From Woeseia sp. (GTDB lineage Bacteria; Pseudomonadota; Gammaproteobacteria; Steroidobacterales; Woeseiaceae), in assembly GCA_018701055.1 (NCBI GenBank), contig JABIUH010000078.1, positions 1 to 6,327 of the forward strand: a stretch of DNA of 6,327 bases. The letters run 5' to 3'. The position numbers were made by a program, and so were the translations under genes. A model generated the notes under the pieces. It had not been told where the DNA came from. It saw only the letters and a list, made by a program, of their open reading frames with translations, and made no database searches. Positions 1-6,109 of this stretch are shown here, one piece after another; the stretch's first letter is position 1, and each line of letters opens with the position of its first letter.

Positions 1-10
1 CTTCAATGAG

Positions 11-1261
11 TTACCCATGGTACGTCACCCTGTCGGGAACGGGTTTCGTCTTATCAATCGTCGTGTAGTAAGGCATGGCCAAGAAAAACGCGAAGTAAAT
101 TGCAGAGAAAAATTGCGCCATCAGGACGTAAATGCCGTCCGCTGGCTGCATTCCCAACCAACCCAATGTACAAAAACTTACCGCAAACAGACCAAGCGCT
201 GTCTTGTAAATCCAACCGCGGTAACGAATCGATTTAACTCGTGCGCGATCGAGCCACGGCAGGAACATGGGCAACATTACGGACGCACCCATCAACACAG
301 CGCCCCACAGCTTGTCAGGCACCGCGCGGAGAATTGCGTAAAACGGGGTGAAATACCACACCGGCGCAATATGTTCGGGCGTTGCCATAACGTTAGCAGC
401 CTCAAAATTCGCGTGTTCTAGAAAATAACCACCCATGTCAGGCGCGAAAAACATCACGGCGGAAAAAATCATTAAGAAAACAATAATGCCAACCAGATCT
501 TTGGTGGTGTGATATGGATGAAAAGCGATGCCATCCAACGGCACACCATCGGCATCTTTGTGGTCTTTGATATCAACGCCATCTGGATTGTTCGAACCAA
601 CGTGATGCAACGCCACGATATGTACAAATACCAAACCAACGAGCGCGAGCGGCAGAACGATCACATGCAACGCGAAGAATCGATTCAGCGTAATGTCAGA
701 GATGGCGTAATCGCCGCGAATAATCTCGACCAACGCTTCGCCTACGACCGGAATTGCGCCGAACAAGGAAATAATAACCTGCGCTCCCCAGTAGGACATT
801 TGTCCCCATGGAAGCAGATAGCCTGCAAAGGCCTCCGCGAACAGCACAAGAAAAATCAACATGCCGATAATCCAGACGAGCTCACGCGGTTTTTTGTACG
901 AGCCATACAACATGGCCCGATACATATGCAGATAGACAACAATGAAAAAGAATGACGCTCCCGTTGAATGCATGTAGCGAATCAACCAACCCCACTCAAC
1001 ATCGCGCATGATGTACTCGACAGACGCGAATGCATCGTCAGCAGAGGGTTTGTAATTCATGGTCAGGAAAATGCCTGACACCAGCTGAATAACCAACATA
1101 ACCATCGCCAGCACACCAAAGATGTACCACCAATTGAAATTTTTGGACGCGTAGTATTCAGTGACGTGGTACTTCATCGTCTCCGTATATGGAAAACGAT
1201 CATCAATCCACTTCATGAATGCGCCGGTGCGTGTGCCTACTTCAGATTCGATGCGGGCCAT
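11..1261 (-). CDS. petB: Cytochrome b subunit of the ubiquinol-cytochrome c reductase (bc1 complex)
   Basis: This 416-residue inner-membrane protein carries both b-type hemes and the quinol-oxidising and quinone-reducing sites of the Q cycle. About eight membrane helices are visible, roughly at 45-68, 93-115, 128-150, 195-218, 253-275, 315-336, 350-368 and 375-397. Heme ligands are H98 and H112 (13 residues between them) and H199 and H214 (14 between). The loop at 150-160 (LPWGQMSYWGA) and the TPEHIAPVWYF segment near 294-304 are Qo-site elements; the usual PEWY glutamate is V301. The length suits a complete proteobacterial cytochrome b, not a split b6/subunit IV. The ATG overlaps the petA stop by one base (TAATG), which suggests translational coupling, and a GGGAG Shine-Dalgarno lies 7 nt upstream at 1269-1273. 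The stop is TAA at 11-13. petC should follow outside the window; only 10 bases remain and they show no start codon. Confidence 0.97.
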   Translation of the reverse strand: MARIESEVGTRTGAFMKWIDDRFPYTETMKYHVTEYYASKNFNWWYIFGVLAMVMLVIQLVSGIFLTMNYKPSADDAFASVEYIMRDVEWGWLIRYMHSTGASFFFIVVYLHMYRAMLYGSYKKPRELVWIIGMLIFLVLFAEAFAGYLLPWGQMSYWGAQVIISLFGAIPVVGEALVEIIRGDYAISDITLNRFFALHVIVLPLALVGLVFVHIVALHHVGSNNPDGVDIKDHKDADGVPLDGIAFHPYHTTKDLVGIIVFLMIFSAVMFFAPDMGGYFLEHANFEAANVMATPEHIAPVWYFTPFYAILRAVPDKLWGAVLMGASVMLPMFLPWLDRARVKSIRYRGWIYKTALGLFAVSFCTLGWLGMQPADGIYVLMAQFFSAIYFAFFLAMPYYTTIDKTKPVPDRVTYHG

Positions 1262-1845
1262 TATGCTGCTCCCGATTCAGCGCCAATCATGATGACGTCT
1301 TCACGAATAAATCGATACGGTGGTACCCGAAGATTAGTCGGCGCGGGAACACCTTTATAAACGCGACCAGAAAGATCAAATCGCGATCCGTGACAAGGGC
1401 AGAAAAAACCACCCTGCCAGTCATCTGCAGGGCCAACTTGAAACTCGCCTAGCGGTGCGCATCCTAGATGTGTGCATGACCCTTCGACAACCAAATACTC
1501 GGGCTTCAATGAGCGATACTCGTTGACCGCAAACTCAGGCTGCTGCTCGACGTTGTCGGAATTTGGATCATCAAGGAAGCCCGTAACACTGCTCAATCGC
1601 GCCAACATTTCGTCGGTTCGTCGCAGCACGTAGACAAGTCTGCCACGCCACATAACGCGAATCATCTCGCCGGGCTCGAGCGATCCAATTGGGACTTCTA
1701 CCGGCGCGCCAAGCGCTTGCGCGCGGGCACTCGGCTTCAGAGAGGCCAGAAATGGAATACTTGCGGCTACTAAGCCGGCGCCGCCAGTCACTAAGGTCGC
1801 GACAGTCAGGAAATGACGCCTGTTTCGATCAACGTCATCAGTCAT
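1261..1845 (-). CDS. petA: Rieske 2Fe-2S protein of the cytochrome bc1 complex
   Basis: This 194-residue subunit takes the first electron from quinol at the Qo site and passes it to cytochrome c1. The N-terminus has a twin-arginine motif (R9-R10-H-F-L) followed by a hydrophobic helix at about 14-36. This is the usual Tat-dependent, uncleaved anchor of bacterial Rieske proteins. A flexible hinge follows at about 37-48, then the soluble cluster domain. Box 1 is CTHLGC (124-129) and box 2 is CPCHGS (149-154). By family rules the cluster ligands are C124, H126, C149 and H152, with a C129-C151 disulfide. S154 is kept, but the residue two further on is F156, where high-potential forms have Tyr. The conserved GVPAPTNL segment (165-172) is present. 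The ATG is supported by a purine-rich Shine-Dalgarno (AGGTGGGAG, 1852-1860) 6 nt upstream. It is the first gene of a petA-petB(-petC) operon. Confidence 0.97.
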   Translation of the reverse strand: MTDDVDRNRRHFLTVATLVTGGAGLVAASIPFLASLKPSARAQALGAPVEVPIGSLEPGEMIRVMWRGRLVYVLRRTDEMLARLSSVTGFLDDPNSDNVEQQPEFAVNEYRSLKPEYLVVEGSCTHLGCAPLGEFQVGPADDWQGGFFCPCHGSRFDLSGRVYKGVPAPTNLRVPPYRFIREDVIMIGAESGAA

Positions 1846-1851
1846 GTAAGA

Positions 1852-1860
1852 CTCCCACCT
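1852..1860 (-). promoter_or_regulatory. Shine-Dalgarno of petA
   Basis: On the minus strand AGGTGGGAG ends 6 nt before the petA ATG. This supports the start that keeps the twin-arginine signal intact. Confidence 0.6.
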
Positions 1861-2156
1861 GCCGTTCGAATACGATCATTGTCAACATCATTGCTACAGC
1901 TCATGCTTGATTAAATTTTGCTCAAATCTCGATCGCTATACACTCTTTTGGTCGCGAACGAGCGTCTTCTCCGCGTCTCTAGTAATCTAAGCTCGTCAAT
2001 TATCAATTTAGCGCAACACACGTGGATCGATAGTCCTCGGGGACGGCTGATCGTAACTCCGAATCTCAAAGATTTGCAGCAGACCCGTTTCACCGTCAGG
2101 ATGACGATGGGCTCGAGACTGGGTGCGGAACCCGTCGCGCATTATACACAGTGCCA

Positions 2157-2186
2157 TTCAAGATTGGCTAGGCGTGAGGCTATAAG
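2157..2186 (+). promoter_or_regulatory. Candidate sigma-70-type promoter for the degS-like gene
   Basis: TTCAAG (2157-2162) and TATAAG (2181-2186, five of six consensus bases) are separated by 18 bp. Transcription would start near 2193 and leave a leader of about 41 nt before the ATG at 2234. The -35 match is weak (three of six bases). TATACA at 2143-2148 is an alternative -10 with an even poorer -35. Confidence 0.3.
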
Positions 2187-2233
2187 AAGACTCCTGCCTG
2201 GAGACACAAATCCACCGTAACGTAGAAGATGGA

Positions 2234-3319
2234 ATGGCACGACTCAAACCAGTTCTGATTTTCCTGATCCAGTCCGTCGTTGTCGGCCTGGCGGCCGCAT
2301 TCGTGGTGGTTTTGGTGCGTCCGCAGCTATTACCCGCGATAGATATAGGGGCTGGCACCGTAACCGGCCAGCCAGCCAGCTATGCCGACGCGGTCGACAT
2401 TGCGGCACCGGCCGTCGCCAATGTGTATACACGGCGGCTTATGCCCAATACGGGACCGGGCGGCTCAGGTCGATTTCGTGTCAATACCAGCGTCGGCTCC
2501 GCCGTCGTCATCGACGCTGAGGGCTATTTAGTCACCAATTTTCACGTGGTGCGCCTGGCCAATGAAATACGGCTGCAGCTGGCCGATGGCCGCATCGCCA
2601 ACCCGCAATTGATCGGTGTAGATGCCGAAACAGATCTGGCACTCCTAAAGGTCGACCTGGGGCCGCTGCCAGCAATGCCGTTGGGCAGATCTGACCAATT
2701 GCGCATCGGCGACATCGTGCTTGCGATCGGCAACCCGTATGGACTCACTAAAACGGTTACCCAGGGGATTGTTAGCGCGACGGGTCGCGGCGTCCTGGGC
2801 ATGCTGACCTTCGAAAACTTCATTCAAACTGACGCCGCAATAAACGAGGGAAATTCCGGAGGTGCGTTGATCGATACCAACGGCCAATTGGTTGGCATCA
2901 ACACCGCCGTATTAATGCAAGACGCGAGCACCGAAGGGATAGGTTTTGCGATACCCGTCGACCTGGTTCGTGGCGTTGTTGACGAAATAAAGAAAAATGG
3001 TCGCGTCATACGCGGCTGGGTTGGCATCGTACCCGACGAATTGACGCGCGTGGAAGCAGAGGCCCTGGGAATCAATTCGAATACCGGCATTTTGCTCAAC
3101 ACCATCGTCCCGAACAGTCCGGCTGAAGCGGCAGGATTGCGTCAAGGGGACGTCATTCTGAGCATTAATGACGAAACGATCCGCTCCAGACAACAAGCAT
3201 TACTCATTGTTGCGCGCCTAAACCCAGAGGATCAGGTCGAAATGGAAGGATTTCGCGACGGACAACGCTTCCGCGTGTCCCTGATCGCCGCTGAGCGACC
3301 ACCAACCCAAACCCGTTAG
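2234..3319 (+). CDS. degS: Membrane-anchored HtrA-family serine protease with one PDZ domain (DegS/AlgW-like)
   Basis: This 361-residue S1C protease is anchored in the inner membrane and faces the periplasm. Residues 7-28 form one N-terminal hydrophobic helix without an obvious cleavage site. The trypsin-like domain follows at about 50-255, with catalytic H104 (TNFHVV), D134 (ETDLALL) and S208 (NEGNSGGAL). A single PDZ domain spans about 262-352. One PDZ, a retained anchor and length close to E. coli DegS (355) separate it from the soluble two-PDZ DegP/DegQ proteins. The SATGR segment (181-185) places R185 at the position of the regulatory Arg178 of E. coli DegS. In characterised relatives the PDZ binds exposed outer-membrane-protein C-termini and the protease cleaves the anti-sigma factor RseA/MucA. 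That role is inferred here, as no rseA or rpoE is in the window. The residue three before the catalytic serine is E205, where DegS has His198. The Shine-Dalgarno is weak (AGAAG, 2224-2228). The gene converges on murA. Confidence 0.93.
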   Translation: MARLKPVLIFLIQSVVVGLAAAFVVVLVRPQLLPAIDIGAGTVTGQPASYADAVDIAAPAVANVYTRRLMPNTGPGGSGRFRVNTSVGSAVVIDAEGYLVTNFHVVRLANEIRLQLADGRIANPQLIGVDAETDLALLKVDLGPLPAMPLGRSDQLRIGDIVLAIGNPYGLTKTVTQGIVSATGRGVLGMLTFENFIQTDAAINEGNSGGALIDTNGQLVGINTAVLMQDASTEGIGFAIPVDLVRGVVDEIKKNGRVIRGWVGIVPDELTRVEAEALGINSNTGILLNTIVPNSPAEAAGLRQGDVILSINDETIRSRQQALLIVARLNPEDQVEMEGFRDGQRFRVSLIAAERPPTQTR

Positions 3320-3341
3320 CGAGGCAGTATCCTCTTCTAAA

Positions 3342-3376
3342 CCGAAATTTTTAGCGCCGGACGCGTCGAATTTCGG
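3342..3376. terminator. Inverted repeat at the convergent degS/murA ends, possible terminator
   Basis: CCGAAATT at 3342-3349 and AATTTCGG at 3369-3376 form a perfect 8-bp stem. The 19-nt loop can itself pair GCG with CGC. The structure covers the murA stop codon and lies 22 bp past the protease stop. Read as the murA transcript it is followed by only three T's (GGTTTAG), and read from the other side there is no T-tract. It is therefore a weak intrinsic terminator at best, but its place between two converging genes fits the role. Confidence 0.35.
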
Positions 3377-4610
3377 CACCGAGCTGACGTAATTTTTCTT
3401 CTATTCTCTCGTAACCACGGTCGACGTGGTAAATGCGATCAACCAGGGTCTCACCTTCAGCCGCCAGCGCCGCCAGGACCAGCCCTGCCGACGCACGCAA
3501 ATCTGTCGCCATCACAGGCGCGGCGGTCAATCTCTCAACGCCGCGACAGATTGCCGTATTGCCTTCGATTTGAATGTCCGCACCCATCCGCTGCAGCTCC
3601 AAAACGTGCTGAAACCGATTTTCAAAAATCGTCTCTGTAATCATGCCAACGCCCTGCGCCCGCGCATTTAGGGCGCAAAATTGCGCCTGCATATCGGTCG
3701 GGAATCCGGGGTATGGCGCCGTTCTTATATCAACTGCATTGGGCCGATTGCCGTGCATGTCAATGTCAATGCAGTTATCACCGGAAATTATCTCCGCGCC
3801 AGCCTCCTGAAGTTTCAACAAGACAGCGTCCAGAGCGTCGGACGCGGTATTATTCAATCGCACCTTGCCGCCCGTGACCGCAGCAGCAACAAGGTAAGTG
3901 CCTGTTTCGATCCTGTCCGGTAAAACCGTATGATCAGCCCCGTGCAATTCCGCAACGCCGTCGATTCGAATCGTGCTCGTGCCAGCACCTTCGATTTTTG
4001 CACCCATACTGATTAGGAAATTGGCGACATCGACCACTTCAGGCTCGCGTGCAGCATTTTCCAGGACGGTTTCTCCCTCCGCCAGCGTTGCAGCCATCAT
4101 TAGATTTTCAGTGCCTGTGACAGTGACGGTGTCTAGCACAATGTTAGCGCCCTGCAAGCGCTCGGCGCGCGCTCGAATGTAGCCGCTCTCAACCACCACC
4201 TCAGCGCCCATCGCCTGCAAGCCCTGTACGTGCAAATTGACCGGTCGAGCGCCGATTGCGCAACCGCCCGGCAACGACACATAGGCCTCACCAAAGCGCG
4301 CAACCAAGGGGCCCAGCACCAGAATCGAAGCACGCATCGTCTTGACCAGATCATAAGGTGCGCGCCGCTCAGTTACGCAGGAAGCATCGACCTCAACATC
4401 CAATTTTTCATCAAAGGTTGCTTGCACGCCCATACTCTGTAGCAGCGTGATCATCGTGGCCACGTCATTGAGCTGAGGCACGTTACGCACGACGACAGGC
4501 TCAGAAGAGAGCAGCGAGCCTGCCAGAACGGGCAAAGCCGCATTCTTCGCGCCGGAAATGGTGATAGCGCCGTTGAGCGGCGTGCCGCCCTTAATTAAAA
4601 GTTTATCCAC
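3351..4610 (-). CDS. murA: UDP-N-acetylglucosamine 1-carboxyvinyltransferase
   Basis: This cytoplasmic enzyme transfers enolpyruvate from phosphoenolpyruvate to UDP-GlcNAc, the first committed step of peptidoglycan synthesis. The 419 residues equal the length of E. coli MurA and cover the whole inside-out alpha/beta barrel of the EPSP-synthase family. K22-N23 lie in the N-terminal ISGAKNAALP segment. The mobile active-site loop holds C117 (PGGCAIGARP), the residue alkylated by fosfomycin in sensitive enzymes. The general-base aspartate is D306 (PGFPTDMQAQ), and R398 sits in the C-terminal DRGYERIEEKL segment. The enzyme looks fully functional and is of the Cys (fosfomycin-sensitive) type. The start is GTG at 4608-4610. 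An in-frame TAG at 4617-4619 excludes any earlier start, and an AGAGGA Shine-Dalgarno lies very close (4613-4618). It follows ibaG after 23 nt, so the two are probably cotranscribed. Confidence 0.97.
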   Translation of the reverse strand: MDKLLIKGGTPLNGAITISGAKNAALPVLAGSLLSSEPVVVRNVPQLNDVATMITLLQSMGVQATFDEKLDVEVDASCVTERRAPYDLVKTMRASILVLGPLVARFGEAYVSLPGGCAIGARPVNLHVQGLQAMGAEVVVESGYIRARAERLQGANIVLDTVTVTGTENLMMAATLAEGETVLENAAREPEVVDVANFLISMGAKIEGAGTSTIRIDGVAELHGADHTVLPDRIETGTYLVAAAVTGGKVRLNNTASDALDAVLLKLQEAGAEIISGDNCIDIDMHGNRPNAVDIRTAPYPGFPTDMQAQFCALNARAQGVGMITETIFENRFQHVLELQRMGADIQIEGNTAICRGVERLTAAPVMATDLRASAGLVLAALAAEGETLVDRIYHVDRGYERIEEKLRQLGAEIRRVRR

Positions 4611-4633
4611 GTTCCTCTATCCAGGCGCCTCGC

Positions 4634-4888
4634 CTAAGCGGTGTCGCCTTCATTGAGCACCTGCCACTCAGCAGGGGTATGAGCGCGAATAGACATGGCG
4701 TGAATTTCGTTGCCCATCAATGCGCCCAGACATTGGTAGACAAGTTGATGCCGAGCAATTGGCCGTTTGTCCGCGAATGCATCACTTATTATGATAGCGG
4801 AGTAATGCGTATTGTCTTCGCTGAAAACATTGACTTCAGCGCCGGCCAGGCCATTTTCGATAAGGGTCTTGATTTCTATTGGATCCAT
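4634..4888 (-). CDS. ibaG: BolA-family protein, IbaG (YrbA) type
   Basis: This is an 84-residue BolA-like protein, the same length as E. coli IbaG. The matching core runs from about residue 15 to 75 and ends in the typical IHAMSIRAHTPAEW segment (62-75). H63 is the invariant BolA histidine. H28 in the loop after the first strand, and perhaps C53, are other possible metal-site residues. BolA proteins form [2Fe-2S] heterodimers with monothiol glutaredoxins; in E. coli IbaG is linked to acid response and Fe-S handling. The role here is inferred from family and from its place directly upstream of murA, a widespread pairing. I chose ATG at 4886-4888 because the protein then begins MDPIEIKTLI, as relatives do. 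The frame stays open upstream to 5038, but that extension resembles no BolA N-terminus. No clear Shine-Dalgarno is visible. The stop is TAG at 4634-4636. Confidence 0.92.
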   Translation of the reverse strand: MDPIEIKTLIENGLAGAEVNVFSEDNTHYSAIIISDAFADKRPIARHQLVYQCLGALMGNEIHAMSIRAHTPAEWQVLNEGDTA

Positions 4889-5057
4889 AATGAATAGTGT
4901 CGTATATGTGCAAGAACGGCGCGCAGTGTAGCAAACCACAACCGCCAGCCATTGTGTATTATGCAGACCCAGATCGGATTGGCGGGGGAAATTCCGCATA
5001 CAAAGCAAAAAGCAAAATACGATCTGCTGGCCCGACACTCACACCGACGCTTAATCT
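4889..5057. other. 169-bp divergent intergenic region between ibaG and yrbG
   Basis: The region must drive ibaG-murA leftwards and yrbG-kdsD rightwards. It holds the extended -10 candidate for ibaG. It also has an A-rich stretch at about 4999-5018 (repeated AAGCAAAA) that could be an UP-like or curved element for the rightward genes. TATTAT at about 4957-4962 (plus) is a possible -10 for yrbG, but no matching -35 was found. No gene fits here. In E. coli the mla operon occupies this position. Confidence 0.5.
4925..4933 (-). promoter_or_regulatory. Candidate extended -10 promoter for ibaG-murA
   Basis: The minus strand reads TGCTACACT: a TGn extension (4931-4933) and the -10 hexamer TACACT (4925-4930). 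Transcription would start near 4918, giving a leader of about 30 nt before the ibaG ATG. No good -35 box lies 16-18 bp upstream, which extended -10 promoters tolerate. Confidence 0.35.
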
Positions 5058-6035
5058 ATGCTTGGCGATAGTACGGAAGTCATTATTGGACTGCTTCTTC
5101 TAATCTGGGGAGCGGACCGCTTTGTTCATGGTGCGGCGGCAACTGCCCGTAATCTGGGCGTAGCGCCGTTGATGATTGGTTTGACGATCGTGTCCTTCGC
5201 AACCTCAGCGCCAGAGATCCTGGTTTCCATCGTCGCGGCAGGACGCGGTGACCCGGATCTGGCCATCGGTAATGCCATCGGATCCAACATAGCCAATATT
5301 GGCTTGGTCCTCGGTACTGTAGCCTTATTTCGCCCTATCGAATTAAAGTCTGCGACGCTAAGACGCGAAATGCCGGCACTTCTCGCGGTCACTCTGTTAA
5401 CGATTTCTCTTTTTCTCGACTCATATATCGGGCGTGTAGACGGTGTAATTTTATTGATTAGCTTGGTCATCGTCGTCATTTGGCTCGTGCGGCTGGGCAT
5501 TCGTTCGTCGGCCACCAACCCTCTGCAAACCGACTTCGAAGCAGAGATTCCGCGCGGAACCAGCACCCGCTGGGCACTCGTTTGGCTAGTCGTCGGTATC
5601 GTCACACTACTTTTTGGTGCCCAGCTGCTGGTGAGCGGCGCGACCTCGATTGCGGTCCGCCTCGGCGTGTCCGACATTGTTATCGGCATCACACTTGTGG
5701 CGCTGGCAACCAGCCTGCCCGAACTTGCAGTCTCCTTGGTCAGCGTATTCAAGGGCGAATACGGCATCGCAATAGGCAATATCGTCGGCTCAAACATATT
5801 CAATTTGCTCGCCGTCGTGGGCGTGGCCGCCGTCATTCAACCTGCCGCCCTGCCGCCTTCGGTTCTGTCTTTGCACCTATTCGTCATGATCGCTTTTACC
5901 CTCGTTTTGTTCGCAATGACCTACGAATATGATGGTCGTGGGATGATTACGCGATATGAAGGCTTTGCGCTCCTTGCCACATTTCTGGCCTATGACACGT
6001 ATGTTGTTCTACAAAACGTTAGAATCGGCTCCTAG
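5058..6035 (+). CDS. yrbG: Sodium/calcium-type cation exchanger of the CaCA family (YrbG)
   Basis: This 325-residue inner-membrane antiporter equals E. coli YrbG in length. It has the internal two-fold repeat of the CaCA superfamily. The alpha-1 region is GLTIVSFATSAPE (41-53, ending in E53) with GNAIGSNIAN (71-80). The alpha-2 region is GITLVALATSLPE (210-222, ending in E222) with GNIVGSNIFN (240-249). In characterised members these two glutamates line the ion-binding site. About ten hydrophobic helices are visible, with a hydrophilic cytoplasmic-loop-like stretch at about 148-170 joining the halves. Family membership is clear, but the ion carried (Ca2+, Na+ or K+) cannot be told from sequence. 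The ATG at 5058 is the first possible start, since an in-frame TAA lies at 5052-5054, but no Shine-Dalgarno is evident. It is followed by kdsD after 74 bp, as in E. coli, so it probably belongs to the Kdo/LPS gene cluster. Confidence 0.94.
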   Translation: MLGDSTEVIIGLLLLIWGADRFVHGAAATARNLGVAPLMIGLTIVSFATSAPEILVSIVAAGRGDPDLAIGNAIGSNIANIGLVLGTVALFRPIELKSATLRREMPALLAVTLLTISLFLDSYIGRVDGVILLISLVIVVIWLVRLGIRSSATNPLQTDFEAEIPRGTSTRWALVWLVVGIVTLLFGAQLLVSGATSIAVRLGVSDIVIGITLVALATSLPELAVSLVSVFKGEYGIAIGNIVGSNIFNLLAVVGVAAVIQPAALPPSVLSLHLFVMIAFTLVLFAMTYEYDGRGMITRYEGFALLATFLAYDTYVVLQNVRIGS

Positions 6036-6097
6036 TACGGGCTAGATAGCTTTTATAAGCGTTATTAGCAGATCTCCAAGCAATACGTTACGGATCC

Positions 6098-6102
6098 GGA
6101 GG
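6098..6102 (+). promoter_or_regulatory. Shine-Dalgarno of kdsD
   Basis: GGAGG lies 7 nt before a TTG codon at 6110. It decides the start: no ATG or GTG occurs in frame between the upstream stop (TAA, 6056-6058) and this TTG. Confidence 0.7.
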
Positions 6103-6109
6103 CGTAGTT

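Larger units (their letters stand above)
1846..2233. other. 388-bp divergent intergenic region between petA and the degS-like gene
   Basis: No protein gene is convincing here. The longest open frame (1918-2220, plus) starts with TTG, has no Shine-Dalgarno and resembles no family I know. No tRNA or other structured RNA could be recognised. The region must hold the petA promoter (minus strand) and the protease promoter (plus strand). A good plus-strand candidate is listed separately. On the minus strand, AT-rich sequence at about 1908-1925 contains TTTAAT, one base from TATAAT, but has no fitting -35 box, so I cannot place the petA promoter. The half next to petA is visibly more AT-rich than the genes. 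Confidence 0.6.

Noticed and set aside
1864..1873. GTTCGAATAC resembling a tRNA T-loop
   Set aside because: The flanks do not pair into a T-stem and no acceptor, D or anticodon arm can be found around it.
1880..1885. Perfect TTGACA on the minus strand upstream of petA as a -35 box
   Set aside because: A -10 box 16-18 bp downstream would fall on the petA Shine-Dalgarno region, and nothing like TATAAT is there.
2127..2150. GGAAC before the degS-like gene as a sigma-E promoter
   Set aside because: The -35-like GGAACCC has no TCTGA/TCAAA-like -10 at 15-17 bp distance.
1918..2220. 100-codon open frame on the plus strand in the petA-degS gap
   Set aside because: It starts with TTG without a Shine-Dalgarno, has no recognisable motif or membrane segment, and probably overlaps the promoter region of the protease gene.
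3321..3334. GAGG-N6-CCTC hairpin just after the degS-like stop as a terminator
   Set aside because: The stem is only 4 bp and is followed by TTCTAA, too weak for an intrinsic terminator.
4889..5038. N-terminal extension of the ibaG frame by 50 codons
   Set aside because: The extension matches no BolA N-terminus, covers the likely promoter, and the ATG at 4886-4888 gives the normal family length.
5126..5836. 236-codon open frame on the minus strand opposite yrbG
   Set aside because: It is the antisense shadow of the clear CaCA gene, with a low-complexity Thr/Ser/Ala/Pro-rich composition and no family motif.
6041..6070. Short inverted repeats in the yrbG-kdsD spacer as a terminator
   Set aside because: The stems are only 4 bp with no GC-rich core, and a terminator would separate genes that are normally cotranscribed.
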